Source: JAMXLO01 sp035569235 (GTDB lineage Bacteria > Pseudomonadota > Alphaproteobacteria > Acetobacterales > Acetobacteraceae). Taken from it: a DNA stretch of 56,450 bases. The notes under the pieces are model-generated. The model was not told the DNA's origin and ran no database searches. It was given only the letters and a program-made list of their open reading frames with translations. Both the position numbers and the translations under genes were made by a program. The stretch spans positions 1 to 56,450 of the forward strand of contig DATMND010000015.1 of NCBI GenBank assembly GCA_035569235.1. Reading direction: 5' to 3'. Within the stretch, counting starts at the first letter, position 1. Every line of letters begins with the position of its first letter. Of this stretch, positions 16,437 through 26,318 are shown piece by piece.

Positions 16437-17261
16437 ATGGCTCTGATCTGCTTCGCCTCACCCAAAGGTGGCGTCGGCAAGACCACGCTCGCCGCCAACG
16501 TCGCCAGCGGCCTGTCACGAGCCGGCCGGAAGGTGATCGCGCTCGATCTCGATCCGCAGAACGCCCTTCGGCTGCACTTCGGAGTGGCGCTGGGCGACCG
16601 GAGCGGATTCACCCACCAGTTGCTCCAGCAATCGGACTGGCGTGCCGCGTTGCGTCCGACCGCCACCGGCGTCGCACTTCTCGCATACGGCCACACCGAC
16701 ATGCCAAGCGCGATGACCCTCGCTGCGACCGTCACGCATAGCCCTGCGCTGCTGCACGGTCCGGTCCGCGACATGCTGGCGAATCCGGAGGTCTGTCTGG
16801 TCGTTGACACTCCGCCCGGCCCATCGGCGTTGCTTGCCGCCTTGCTGCCGATGACTGATCTGCTACTGACGGTCCTGCACGTGGATGCAACGTCCGTGTC
16901 GCTGATCCCCGCCATCGACAGCGGCGACACATACGGGGGCGACGGCGATAGCAAATCGGTGCGCCATGCCGATCAGGGCTTCATCCTGAACCAGTTCGAC
17001 CCACGGACCCGCTTGGGCGGCACCATCGCCGACGCTGCTTCACGACACCTCGGCGCACGCCTGCTCGGCATCGTCTATCGCGACGACCATGTGTCCGAGG
17101 CGGTCGCGGCACAGAAGGTGCTGGCCGATTATGCCCCCGCCGCGAAGGCGACGCAGGATATCGGGCAGATCACCCGCGCTATTCTGGCCCGCCTGACGCA
17201 AACACAGCCGACCCCGGCAAGCCAGCCGAGGAAAGGCTGGTTGTTTGGGGCGCGGCGATGA
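16437..17261 (+). CDS. bcsQ: ParA/MinD-like ATPase of cellulose synthesis (BcsQ)
   Basis: A 274-residue cytoplasmic P-loop ATPase of the SIMIBI class that localises or activates the cellulose secretion complex. The deviant Walker A is SPKGGVGKTTLAANVASGL (residues about 8-26). Walker B-like DLDPQNALRLHFG follows, and VVDTPPGPSALLAALLP is the switch II region. FILNQFDPRTRLG and YRDDHVSEAVAAQ are typical for BcsQ/YhjQ. The C terminus (PRKGWLFGARR) is basic. Its stop overlaps the bcsAB start by four bases (ATGA), so synthesis of the two is coupled. Confidence 0.93.
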   Translation: MALICFASPKGGVGKTTLAANVASGLSRAGRKVIALDLDPQNALRLHFGVALGDRSGFTHQLLQQSDWRAALRPTATGVALLAYGHTDMPSAMTLAATVTHSPALLHGPVRDMLANPEVCLVVDTPPGPSALLAALLPMTDLLLTVLHVDATSVSLIPAIDSGDTYGGDGDSKSVRHADQGFILNQFDPRTRLGGTIADAASRHLGARLLGIVYRDDHVSEAVAAQKVLADYAPAAKATQDIGQITRAILARLTQTQPTPASQPRKGWLFGARR

Positions 17262-20200
17262 GACGCCTTCTCCTTCGCCTGCTGCGCGGCAGCACGGCGA
17301 CGCCCCGGATCCTGGAATGGATCGTCATCGCCATATCCGCGGTGTTCGGGTTGGGGCTGGTGCTGGTCGCCGCGACAGTCAATCTGGATCCGGTGCAGCA
17401 ATCGGTGCTGGCGTGCGCCACCGCGGTGGCGTTCCTGATATGCAACCGCATCCCCGGGAGGCAGATGACACTGTGTCTCACCGTGCTCTCGGCACTGGTG
17501 TCGCTGCGCTACATCATCTGGCGCTTTACGGAAACGCTGGAATTCAACACGCTGCTGCAAGGTGTGTTCGGTACCGGGCTCGCGATGGCGGAAGCCTACG
17601 CGATCATTGTGATGGCACTGGGTTACATCCAGACCGTCTGGCCGCTGGAGCGGAAGCCGACGCCGCTGCCGGCCGATCCGACGACCTGGCCGACGATCGA
17701 TGTCTATGTGCCGACCTACAACGAAGAACTGTCGATCGTGCGCGCCACGGTGCTGGCCGCGATGGCGATGGACTGGCCGCATGGCAAGCTTCAGGTTTAT
17801 GTGCTGGATGACGGGAGGCGACAGGAGTTCCGCGATTTCGCGGAAAGCTGTGGCGCCGGCTACATCATCCGGCCAGACAACGCGCACGCCAAGGCCGGCA
17901 ACCTGAACCACGCGATGACACTGACCGACGGCGAATTCATCGCCGTGTTCGACTGCGACCATGTGCCGACGCGCGCCTTCATGCAGTTGACCGTCGGCTG
18001 GCTCGTGCGGGAGCCGCAGATGGCGTTCATCCAGACGCCGCACCATTTCTACTCGCCCGATCCGTTCCAGCGGAATCTGGCCGCCGGTACCCGGGTGCCG
18101 CCGGAAGGCAATCTGTTCTATGGCCTGGTGCAGGACGGAAACGACTTTTGGAATGCGGCATTCTTCTGCGGCTCATGTGCGGTGATCCGCCGCACCGCGC
18201 TGGAATCGATCGGCGGCTTCGCGACCCAGACGGTGACCGAGGACGCGCATACCGCGCTCCGCCTGCACCGGAAAGGCTGGCAGTCGGGCTATCTGAAGCT
18301 GCCGCTGGCTGCCGGATTGGCAACGGAGCGGCTGATCCTGCATGTCGGCCAGAGGATGCGCTGGGCGCGCGGCATGCTGCAGATATTCCGGCTCGATAAT
18401 CCGATGCTCGGCAGGGGCCTCAGCATTGGCCAGCGTCTCTGTTACCTGAACGCCATGGCGCATTTTTTCTTCGCGGTGCCGCGCGTGGTGTTCCTCACGG
18501 CTCCGCTGGCCCTGTTGCTGTTCAACCAGAACATCATCGCCGCGTCGCCGTTTGCGATCATTGCCTACGCCCTGCCACATCTTTTCCACTCGGTCGCGAC
18601 CAACGCACGCATCCTGAGGAATTGGCGGCATTCGTTCTGGAGCGAGATCTACGAAACGGTGCTGGCGCTGTTTCTGGTGCGTATCACCGTCGTGACGATG
18701 CTCAGCCCGCGCCGCGGGCGATTCAACGTCACCGACAAGGGCGGTCTGCTCGGCAGCGGCTATTTCGACATGTCCGCCGTTTACCCGAACCTGGTCCTGT
18801 GCGGCATCCTCGTCCTGGGTCTCGGGCGTGGGCTGTTCAGCCTGCTGGTACAGCACACCACCAGGCTGGAGTTCCAGGCGCTGTTGTTGAACTCGATCTG
18901 GGTAACGTTCAGCCTGCTCGTCGTGCTTGCGGCCATCGCGGTCGGGCGGGAGACGCGGCAAATCCGCAATCGCGCCCGCATCCGGGCGCGGCTTCCGGTT
19001 GTGGCCTGGCTGCCGGATGGCCGCGCCGTCCAGGGCAACAGCCACAACCTCTCGCTCGGCGGCAGCGCATTGATCATCGATCGGCCCGACGGCGTGGCGC
19101 CCGGCTGGAAGGTCGAACTTGAATTCGCCCTGGGCGGCGAACGATTGCAGTTGCCGGCGGTAATCCAACGCTGGGGGCGCCAGTTCCTGCAGGTGCGTTG
19201 GCACCTTGCGGATATCGCTGACGAAAGCCGGGTGGCGCAACTCGTATTCGGGCGGGCCGATGCCTGGCTGGACTGGGACAACTATCCGGTCGATCGGCCG
19301 CTGGCCAGTTCGTGGCACGTGATGGTGAGCATCGGCGGACTGTTCCGCCCGCGCGGACGTTCGATCGCGATCCCGGATTTGCCGACGGCGCCTTCAAGGA
19401 CACCGTCGACGGAAGCAATACTGGCGCGCCAAAGCCTGATACTGCGTCCGCGCAGCGCCGCGGGCGTCGTGATGCTGCTGGTCTGCGGATTATTCGGCAT
19501 GCCTCCGCAGCCGGCGCACGCGCAGCCGGCGCACGCGCCGCCGGCGCCCACAGTGACTCTGCCGAATGTGCCGTTGCCGTCCCTGCCGGCGCCGCGGCCA
19601 CAGATCCGGTTGCCTTCCGCGGCGGAGACCCAGGCGGCAGAGTCGCCAGGCGATACGCGCACCGTGGTGTTCTCCCTGCGCGATCTTGGCGCGACCGAAC
19701 CAATGACGATGCGAGGCACCAGCACGATCCAGGGCCTCCTGTTCGGCGTCCGCGGGGACGAGGTCGTGACCGATGCGCGCCTCTCGCTCAGTGGCGCGAT
19801 GTCGCCGGCGCTGCTCCCCGATTTCAGCAACGTCACGGTGACGCTGAACGAGCAGTATGTCGGCACGATTCCGGTGAATGCGAACCGCCCCGAGTTCGGC
19901 CCGCTGGAAATGCCGGTCAACCCGGTGTTCTTTCAGGATCGCAACCGGCTGAATTTCCGATTCACGGGCCGCTACACGCCGGAGTGCAATGATCCGCTCA
20001 GCGGCCTGTTGTGGGCGACGATCTCTGATACGTCCACGCTCACGCTGACCATGGCACGACTGCCGCCGCGCCGGGATCTGGCAAGGCTGCCGCTGCCGCT
20101 GTTCGATGAGAATGTGCGGCAGAAACTGGTGCTGCCGTTCGTGCTGCCTGCCAACCCGACCAACGCGACCTTGCAGGCCGCGGCGATCGTCGCTTCCTGG

Positions 20201-21787
20201 TTCGGCAAGCTCACCGATTTCCGCGGCGCAAGCTTTCCGGTCGCGGCCGAGCCGCCGCAGGAAGGCAACGCGGTGCTGGTCATCGTCGGCCGCGACGCGC
20301 CGTCGGGGCTCGGTCTGCCGGCTATAAGCGGCCCCACGATCGCCGAGATCCCCAATCCAAATGACAAGCTGGCCACGCTGCTGGTCGTCGCCGGCCGCAC
20401 CGCCGCCGAGACCATTGCCGCCGCCAACACGCTTTCTTTGGGCAGCCGCCTGCTGAGCGGCGAAAAGGCCAATGCGCAGGCCATCGCCCTGCCGGTGCGC
20501 AAGCCATATGACGCGCCGGCCTGGATTTCCACCGACCGGGCGGTGCAGTTCGGTGAACTGGTCGATGCGTCGGTCTTGCAGGGCACCGGCTACGTGCCCG
20601 GCACGTTCCATGTGCCGTTCCGCACCGCTCCCGATCTGTACACCTGGCGTCGCCGTCCGTTCCAGGCGGACATACGGTTCCGCGCGCCGCCCGGCCCCGC
20701 GGTGGATGTCGCAGCGTCGCGACTGGACGTCAGCATCAACAGCATTTTTCTGCAGAGCTTTTCACTGGCGCCGGCGGACACGACACGCGATTGGGTGATG
20801 CGGAACCTCGGATACTCGCAGCCCGTGCGGAACGGATCGACGCCAGTCCCGCTCTACACCGTGTTCGGGGAAAACGACCTGCAGCTCTTTTTCGATGCGC
20901 GGCCGATGCAACGCGGCGATTGCGTGGCAATCCCGGAAGACCTGCACATGTCGGTCGATCAGAGCTCCACGCTCGATCTCAGCACGGCGTACCACTTCAC
21001 GACGCTTCCCAATCTGGCATTCTTCGTCAACTCCGGCTTTCCGTTCACCCGCATGGCGGATCTGTCGGAGACAGCGGTGGTGCTGCCGCAGCAGCCCAGT
21101 CCGGTGGAAGTGAGCGCATTCCTGGATTTGATGGGGAATCTTGGCGCGCTGACGTTCCAGCCGGCAAACCGGGTCAGCGTGCTTCGGCCGGACGCACTGT
21201 CGCCGTTGCCCGACAAGGATCTGCTGGTGATCGGCACGCTTGCGCATCTCGGCGCCGCATCCGGTCTGCTGGCACGCACCCCATATCGCGTTGACGGTGA
21301 CAGCCTGCATGTTCTGCTCACGGGTGCTCTGGGGACCGTCTGGCACCTGTTCGGAGACCGCACCGACGCTGCGCGGCAATCAGCCGACGCGGCATTGACC
21401 ACCCCGTTGGGCGAGGGTGCCGCGGTGATGATCGGCGGTCAGGCCCCGGAAGGCCATCGACGCTCGGTCGTGGCGCTGCTGGCAGGTTCGCCGCAGGGGC
21501 TTGAGGCCATGGTCGAGGCGATGCGCAATGCCAGACAGGCGCCCGACATCCAGGGCGACCTGGCTTTGCTGGCGGGTGGAACGGTCACGTCGTACCGTGG
21601 CGGCGGAACCTACACGGTGGGCGAGCTCCCGTTCTGGCTGTGGCCTGAATGGTGGCTGCAGGACAAACCGGCAGCGATTTTCGGCATCATGCTGCTTGCA
21701 GCAGCCGTCATGGGAACGTGCCTCTACCGAGTGTTTCGATGGCAGGCCAGCCGACGCGTCGCGCGCCGGCGTGCGACGCCAGGGTGA
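17258..21787 (+). CDS. bcsAB: Fused cellulose synthase BcsA-BcsB
   Basis: A 1509-residue fusion of the inner-membrane glycosyltransferase BcsA and the periplasmic carbohydrate-binding subunit BcsB, as in AcsAB of Komagataeibacter. BcsA (about 1-725) has membrane helices at both ends of the GT2 domain. Its motifs are VYVPTYNEE, DCD at 232-234, FFCGSC, TED at 327-329 and QRMRW at 365-369. The PilZ domain (about 565-665) has an Arg-rich RxxxR region and NLSLGG near 597, so c-di-GMP should activate it. BcsB begins after a hydrophobic segment near 730-750 and ends with a membrane anchor (IFGIMLLAAAVMGTCLYRVF). All catalytic residues checked are present. bcsC follows four bases later. Confidence 0.96.
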   Translation: MRRLLLRLLRGSTATPRILEWIVIAISAVFGLGLVLVAATVNLDPVQQSVLACATAVAFLICNRIPGRQMTLCLTVLSALVSLRYIIWRFTETLEFNTLLQGVFGTGLAMAEAYAIIVMALGYIQTVWPLERKPTPLPADPTTWPTIDVYVPTYNEELSIVRATVLAAMAMDWPHGKLQVYVLDDGRRQEFRDFAESCGAGYIIRPDNAHAKAGNLNHAMTLTDGEFIAVFDCDHVPTRAFMQLTVGWLVREPQMAFIQTPHHFYSPDPFQRNLAAGTRVPPEGNLFYGLVQDGNDFWNAAFFCGSCAVIRRTALESIGGFATQTVTEDAHTALRLHRKGWQSGYLKLPLAAGLATERLILHVGQRMRWARGMLQIFRLDNPMLGRGLSIGQRLCYLNAMAHFFFAVPRVVFLTAPLALLLFNQNIIAASPFAIIAYALPHLFHSVATNARILRNWRHSFWSEIYETVLALFLVRITVVTMLSPRRGRFNVTDKGGLLGSGYFDMSAVYPNLVLCGILVLGLGRGLFSLLVQHTTRLEFQALLLNSIWVTFSLLVVLAAIAVGRETRQIRNRARIRARLPVVAWLPDGRAVQGNSHNLSLGGSALIIDRPDGVAPGWKVELEFALGGERLQLPAVIQRWGRQFLQVRWHLADIADESRVAQLVFGRADAWLDWDNYPVDRPLASSWHVMVSIGGLFRPRGRSIAIPDLPTAPSRTPSTEAILARQSLILRPRSAAGVVMLLVCGLFGMPPQPAHAQPAHAPPAPTVTLPNVPLPSLPAPRPQIRLPSAAETQAAESPGDTRTVVFSLRDLGATEPMTMRGTSTIQGLLFGVRGDEVVTDARLSLSGAMSPALLPDFSNVTVTLNEQYVGTIPVNANRPEFGPLEMPVNPVFFQDRNRLNFRFTGRYTPECNDPLSGLLWATISDTSTLTLTMARLPPRRDLARLPLPLFDENVRQKLVLPFVLPANPTNATLQAAAIVASWFGKLTDFRGASFPVAAEPPQEGNAVLVIVGRDAPSGLGLPAISGPTIAEIPNPNDKLATLLVVAGRTAAETIAAANTLSLGSRLLSGEKANAQAIALPVRKPYDAPAWISTDRAVQFGELVDASVLQGTGYVPGTFHVPFRTAPDLYTWRRRPFQADIRFRAPPGPAVDVAASRLDVSINSIFLQSFSLAPADTTRDWVMRNLGYSQPVRNGSTPVPLYTVFGENDLQLFFDARPMQRGDCVAIPEDLHMSVDQSSTLDLSTAYHFTTLPNLAFFVNSGFPFTRMADLSETAVVLPQQPSPVEVSAFLDLMGNLGALTFQPANRVSVLRPDALSPLPDKDLLVIGTLAHLGAASGLLARTPYRVDGDSLHVLLTGALGTVWHLFGDRTDAARQSADAALTTPLGEGAAVMIGGQAPEGHRRSVVALLAGSPQGLEAMVEAMRNARQAPDIQGDLALLAGGTVTSYRGGGTYTVGELPFWLWPEWWLQDKPAAIFGIMLLAAAVMGTCLYRVFRWQASRRVARRRATPG

Positions 21788-21791
21788 TGAG

Positions 21792-24700
21792 ATGATCCGA
21801 TCAGCTGCGCGTTCAGCCGTCCTGCTTGCCGCATTGGCCGCCAGCGCACACGCGCAAGCGCCCACCGTCCAGCCGGGCGCCTCGGCGCCTGGCACTGCGA
21901 CACCGAGCGCGGCGGCAAAGGTGCTGCTGGACCAGGCCAACTACTGGCGTGCGCAGAACCGACCGCAGGATGCCGAACGCGCGCTGGACCGACTGTTGCT
22001 GTTGGAGCCGGACAATGCCGATGCGCTCGGGCTGGTGGCCCAGCTCCAGGCCGAGCGGGGTGATCGCGCGGCGGCACAGGCCAGCCTGACTCGTCTGCGG
22101 ACAGTGCGTCCCGACGATCCGCGCATCGCCACGGCGGAGCAGGCGATCCGGCTGGGAAGCATCGATCCTGCCGGACTGGCCGAGGCGCGTCGGCTGGCGC
22201 AGGAGGGACACAACGCGGAGGCGGTCGCGCGCTATCAGCGCCTGTTCCGCGGCAGCGAGCCGCCCGCCGGCTTGGCGGTCGAGTACTATGAGACGCTGGC
22301 CGGAACGCAGGGCGGCAGCGAAACCGCGCAGGCCGGGCTGGCCCGCGTGGTGGCGGCCAATCCAAACAACCTGCGCGCCCAGCTGGCCTACGCGCAGCTG
22401 CTCACCTACCAGGAGCCGACGCGCGCCGAAGGCATCCGGCGGTTGGCCGCGCTGGCGCAGAGCCCCGAGATTGCCGCGGCGGCCGGCAAGGCGTGGCGGC
22501 AGGCACTGGAGTGGCTGCCGGTCGATGCTCCCAGCATTCCGGCGTATCAGGGCTGGCTGACCGGACATCCGACCGACGGCGGGATCAGTGGGCTGCTGGA
22601 GCAGGCGCGCAACCCGCGCCGCACGCCGGCCGACGAGGCCGCTGCCACACGGAGCGCAGGGTTCGCGGCGCTCAACAGCGGCCAGATCAAGGAGGCGGAA
22701 GCGGCCTTCCAGGCGGCGTTGGCGAAGAACCCGCAGGACCCCGATGCGCTCGGCGGCCTGGGGCTCGTGCGGCTGCGCCAGGGAAACGCCGCCGAAGCGC
22801 GGACCCTTCTGTCGCGGGCCATCGCCGCCGATCCCCAGCACAAGGCGCGCTGGGAACAGGCGCTGTCCGGCGCCAGCGTGGGCGAGGACTACGCAGCGGC
22901 GCGGACTGCGATCCAGCGCGGCCAGCTGGACGCGGCGGAGCGACAGCTTCGCGCGATCATTTCCCGGGGTGGCGACGTGGCTGGCGCTCAGGCGATGCTC
23001 GCCGATGTGCTGAGCCGGCGCGGCGATCTGGCCGGCGCGGAAGCTCAGTACCGCGCCGTGCTTGCCCGCCAGCCGAACAATGCGGACGCACTGGTGGGGC
23101 TGGCGCAGGTGCTGGGCAAGCAAGGTCGCAGCGCCGAGGCGGAGGCGATGCTGGACCGGGCGCAGAGTGCCGGCGACAACCGCGCCGTGGGTCGTATTCG
23201 CGCCGATGCGCTGCGTCAGCAGGCGGCGGCGGCGCAGGACCCGACGGTCAAGGAGGCGCTGCTGCGCGCGGCGGTTGGGGCGGACCCGAACGACCCATGG
23301 ACACGGCTCGATCTCGCCCGGACGCTGTCGGCGGCCGGCAAGAAACTGGAAGCTCGCCAGGTCATGGCCGAGGTAACCGGCGCCGCCCATCCAAGCGTCG
23401 ATGCGCTGCGGGCAGGGGCCCTGTTCGCCTCCGAGGACGGCAGGCCGAACGATGCGACGGCCTTGATCGATCGCCTGCCTGCCAGTGCGCGCACAGCCGA
23501 CATGCGTGCCCTGCTGGCCCAGGCGCAGTTGCAGACTGAAATCCGCAACGCGATGAGCCTGCGCGCGATAAGCCCGGCCGCCGCGCGCGAAAAGCTGATG
23601 ACCCTGGCCGCACAGCCTGACCCCGACGGCGCCCGCGGCGTGGCGATCGCTCGCGCGTTTTTGGAGATGGGCAACCCGGCCGCTGCGCGCGAGGCGCTGG
23701 CGACCGCTCAGGCAGCGACCCGGACGCCGACCGCGGCACAGCGCATCGCCTATGCGGGCATCCTGCTCCAGGCGGGCGACGAGCGCGGCGCCCAGATCCT
23801 GATCCATGCGCTGGACGCCTCGACTGGCCTCACTGCGCAACAGACCGCCGATCTGAACAGGCTGCGCGCCGGGTCGGCAATTCGCCAGGCCGATACACTG
23901 AATACCGAGGGCCGCCAGGCGGACGCCTACGACGTTCTGGCGCCGGCGCTGTCACGCGACCCGAGCGATCCGGGCCTGAACATGGCGCTGGGGCGGCTGT
24001 ATGCGCGCGACGACAGGCCGGGCAAGGCGCTCGCGATCAACCAGGCGCTCCTGAAGCGCGACCCGGCTAATCTGGATGCGCGCCGGGCCGCGCTGGACGC
24101 CGCAATTCAGGCGCGGGACTGGACGCGCGCGGAGGCGCTGGTGAACGAGGGCAAGCGCCTGGCGCCGGATGATCCGCGTACATGGATGATGTCGGCGACG
24201 CTGAACCGTGCGCGCGGCAACACGCGGCGGGCGCTGGAGGACCTGAAACAGGCACAGGCGCTGCGGCGGCAGGAGGTCGGCGCCGACCTGACCACGCCTG
24301 GCGCGGAACCCACGCGGATCTACCAGACCGTCGCACAGGATGAGCCGCTCGCACCGATGTCCGGCAATCCGTTCCGGCGCGGTGCGGCGCCAACGCCGCA
24401 AACCAGCTTCGCGCCGAGCCTGCCGGCGCCTGTGCCGAGCGACCCGTTATCGCAGGACATCGACCGCCAGATCGTCGCGTTGCAGGAGGACCTCGCCCCG
24501 AAGCTGACGATCGGGCCGGCGTTCCGGTTCCGCACCGGCACCACCGGACTGGACCAGCTCAGCGAGGCGGCCGTGCCGATTGCTCTGCTGGTCCATCCAC
24601 TGGACCGCGGGCAACTCAGCGTGCTGGCGACGCCGACCTTCCTGTCGGCCGGCCAGGTTCCCGGGGACACCCAGAGCCAGCGGCTGTTCGGCACCGGGGC

Positions 24701-25586
24701 GCTCGGCAACACCCCTGTGCCGCCCAGCCAGCACGCCCAGGGCGTCGGACTGTCGGTCGGCTACGAGATGGATTGGCTGAAAGCGGACATCGGCAGCTCG
24801 CCGATCGGCTTCCAGCAGGAGAACGTCCTCGGCGGATTGGAAGTATCGCCGCAGATAGCCGATGGCGTGCGGCTGCGCGTGTTGGGCGAACGGCGTGCGG
24901 TCACCGACAGCGTGCTGTCCTATGCCGGCACCCAGGATCCGGCCACCGGCATCCGCTGGGGTGGAGTGATCCGCGAGCGTGGCCACGCGCAACTGGAAAT
25001 GTCGGTCCGGGAAGCGAATTTCTATGCCGGCGGCGGCTACGCGGCACTGAATGGCCTGAATGTCGAATCGAACACGGAATACGAGTTCGGCGCCGGCGGC
25101 TCCTATCCGATCTGGAAGGGGCAGAGCAACAACGAGGTGCGGATCGGGCTCGACCTGGTGTATTTCGCCTACGACAGGAACCTGCGCTTCTTCTCGCTGG
25201 GGCAGGGCGGGTATTTCAGTCCGCAATCCTACTTCGCCTCGCTGTTCCCGGTACGCTACACGTCGAAGAGCGACGATTTTGACTGGTCGATTGGCGGATC
25301 GGTTGGCTATCAGGTTTACAACGAGAACTCGTCCCCCGTGTTTCCGGACAATGCCAGCTTGCAAAGCCAGTTGGTGGCGCTCGCGGCCACTACGCCGGGA
25401 TTGCTGACCTCGTATCCCAGCCACAGCGCATCGGGCATAGTCGGTGGCGCGGAGGGTTCCTTGGACTACCGAGTGAGCGACAACTTCCGCATTGGCGGGC
25501 GCGCCAGTTATCAGCACGCCGGCAATTGGAGCGAGACGATAGGCACAGTGTTTGCCCGCTACATCTTCACCGGAGCAGCGCCGTGA
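21792..25586 (+). CDS. bcsC: Cellulose export protein BcsC
   Basis: A 1264-residue periplasmic and outer-membrane export channel for cellulose. ATG 21792 gives a proper signal peptide (MIRSAARSAVLLAALAASAHA); the frame is open further upstream only as an overlap with bcsAB. Residues about 30-860 are tetratricopeptide repeats (for example PQDAERALDRLLLLEPDNAD and NPQDPDALGGLGLVRLRQGN) that form the periplasmic solenoid. From about 882 the BcsC C-terminal barrel domain begins (LSQDIDRQIVALQEDLAPKL). It ends with the aromatic strand GTVFARYIFTGAAP. Size and order match BcsC/AcsC. The bcsD start overlaps its stop (GTGA). Confidence 0.95.
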   Translation: MIRSAARSAVLLAALAASAHAQAPTVQPGASAPGTATPSAAAKVLLDQANYWRAQNRPQDAERALDRLLLLEPDNADALGLVAQLQAERGDRAAAQASLTRLRTVRPDDPRIATAEQAIRLGSIDPAGLAEARRLAQEGHNAEAVARYQRLFRGSEPPAGLAVEYYETLAGTQGGSETAQAGLARVVAANPNNLRAQLAYAQLLTYQEPTRAEGIRRLAALAQSPEIAAAAGKAWRQALEWLPVDAPSIPAYQGWLTGHPTDGGISGLLEQARNPRRTPADEAAATRSAGFAALNSGQIKEAEAAFQAALAKNPQDPDALGGLGLVRLRQGNAAEARTLLSRAIAADPQHKARWEQALSGASVGEDYAAARTAIQRGQLDAAERQLRAIISRGGDVAGAQAMLADVLSRRGDLAGAEAQYRAVLARQPNNADALVGLAQVLGKQGRSAEAEAMLDRAQSAGDNRAVGRIRADALRQQAAAAQDPTVKEALLRAAVGADPNDPWTRLDLARTLSAAGKKLEARQVMAEVTGAAHPSVDALRAGALFASEDGRPNDATALIDRLPASARTADMRALLAQAQLQTEIRNAMSLRAISPAAAREKLMTLAAQPDPDGARGVAIARAFLEMGNPAAAREALATAQAATRTPTAAQRIAYAGILLQAGDERGAQILIHALDASTGLTAQQTADLNRLRAGSAIRQADTLNTEGRQADAYDVLAPALSRDPSDPGLNMALGRLYARDDRPGKALAINQALLKRDPANLDARRAALDAAIQARDWTRAEALVNEGKRLAPDDPRTWMMSATLNRARGNTRRALEDLKQAQALRRQEVGADLTTPGAEPTRIYQTVAQDEPLAPMSGNPFRRGAAPTPQTSFAPSLPAPVPSDPLSQDIDRQIVALQEDLAPKLTIGPAFRFRTGTTGLDQLSEAAVPIALLVHPLDRGQLSVLATPTFLSAGQVPGDTQSQRLFGTGALGNTPVPPSQHAQGVGLSVGYEMDWLKADIGSSPIGFQQENVLGGLEVSPQIADGVRLRVLGERRAVTDSVLSYAGTQDPATGIRWGGVIRERGHAQLEMSVREANFYAGGGYAALNGLNVESNTEYEFGAGGSYPIWKGQSNNEVRIGLDLVYFAYDRNLRFFSLGQGGYFSPQSYFASLFPVRYTSKSDDFDWSIGGSVGYQVYNENSSPVFPDNASLQSQLVALAATTPGLLTSYPSHSASGIVGGAEGSLDYRVSDNFRIGGRASYQHAGNWSETIGTVFARYIFTGAAP

Positions 25587-26056
25587 GCACATTTTGGGGC
25601 GCCGCCGCGGACGAGGTCCCCGCATCGGACCCGGTACGTCCGACGGGATGGCGCGTGTTCCTGCGCGGCCTGGCGCTGGAGATGGAGGCGCAGGCCGGTC
25701 CCGCCGCAACCGCTGCGGTGCTGCGCGGCGTCGGACAGCAGATGGCGCGGCTGATGGCGTTGCCGCCGGTCGGTTCGATGGAAGCACTGGAAATGGAGAT
25801 GAACGCGGTGCTGGCAGAGATCGGCTGGGGCGGCGTGCGCCTGGCGATGAACGAGGCGGACCGCTGTGTTGTGCTGACCCACACCGGACTGCCGCGCATC
25901 GGGTCTGCAGGAGAGCCCGCCGGAAGCTGGCTGGCGCCCGTTCTGGAGGGTCTTTATCAGGCCTGGATGGGACAGCAGCCCGGAGCGGACGAGCAGTTGC
26001 GTGCGCGGATACAGAGTTGCGGGAGTGCGATCACCATCCGATACGGACGGCTGTAG
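25583..26056 (+). CDS. bcsD: Cellulose synthesis protein BcsD
   Basis: A 157-residue protein read from GTG 25583, which overlaps the bcsC stop (GTGA). BcsD forms a periplasmic or, in newer work, cytoplasmic octameric ring or filament that orders glucan chains into ribbons in Komagataeibacter. Matching features are the start MSTFWGAAADE, the middle RGVGQQMARLMALPPVGSME and the C-terminal LAPVLEGLYQAWMGQQPGAD, with the last residues SAITIRYGRL. Length agrees with AcsD (156 residues). It is the last gene of the operon; a 17-bp triplicate follows after 44 bases. Confidence 0.92.
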   Translation: MSTFWGAAADEVPASDPVRPTGWRVFLRGLALEMEAQAGPAATAAVLRGVGQQMARLMALPPVGSMEALEMEMNAVLAEIGWGGVRLAMNEADRCVVLTHTGLPRIGSAGEPAGSWLAPVLEGLYQAWMGQQPGADEQLRARIQSCGSAITIRYGRL

Positions 26057-26100
26057 CGGACAGACCTGGAATTGTTGATCCGGTTACCGTGCTCGACCGT

Positions 26101-26151
26101 TTCGCGGGAGTTGCCGCTTCGCGGGAGTTGCCGCTTCGCGGGAGTTGCCGC
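26101..26151. repeat. Three perfect tandem 17-bp repeats
   Basis: TTCGCGGGAGTTGCCGC occurs three times without a gap or mismatch (26101-26117, 26118-26134, 26135-26151), in the non-coding space between bcsD and the convergent ABC permease gene. Confidence 0.95.
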
Positions 26152-26318
26152 GGCATGGCGTGGCTGCATCGCTCCGTCCAGGCGAATCCCACGCCGAGGC
26201 GCGCTGGGGTGCTTGCCACCGTTTATGCGCTCGCGGTGCACGGTACGCGCGTCTTTCCGCCCTTATCGCCTACTGCGGAATGCGAAGTCCTGAAGTCACG
26301 ATGAATCGGGCAGACCAC

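Noticed and set aside
26101..26151. CRISPR or attachment-site array at the 17-bp triplicate
   Set aside because: There are no spacers between copies, no cas genes, and no integrase or tRNA gene near it.
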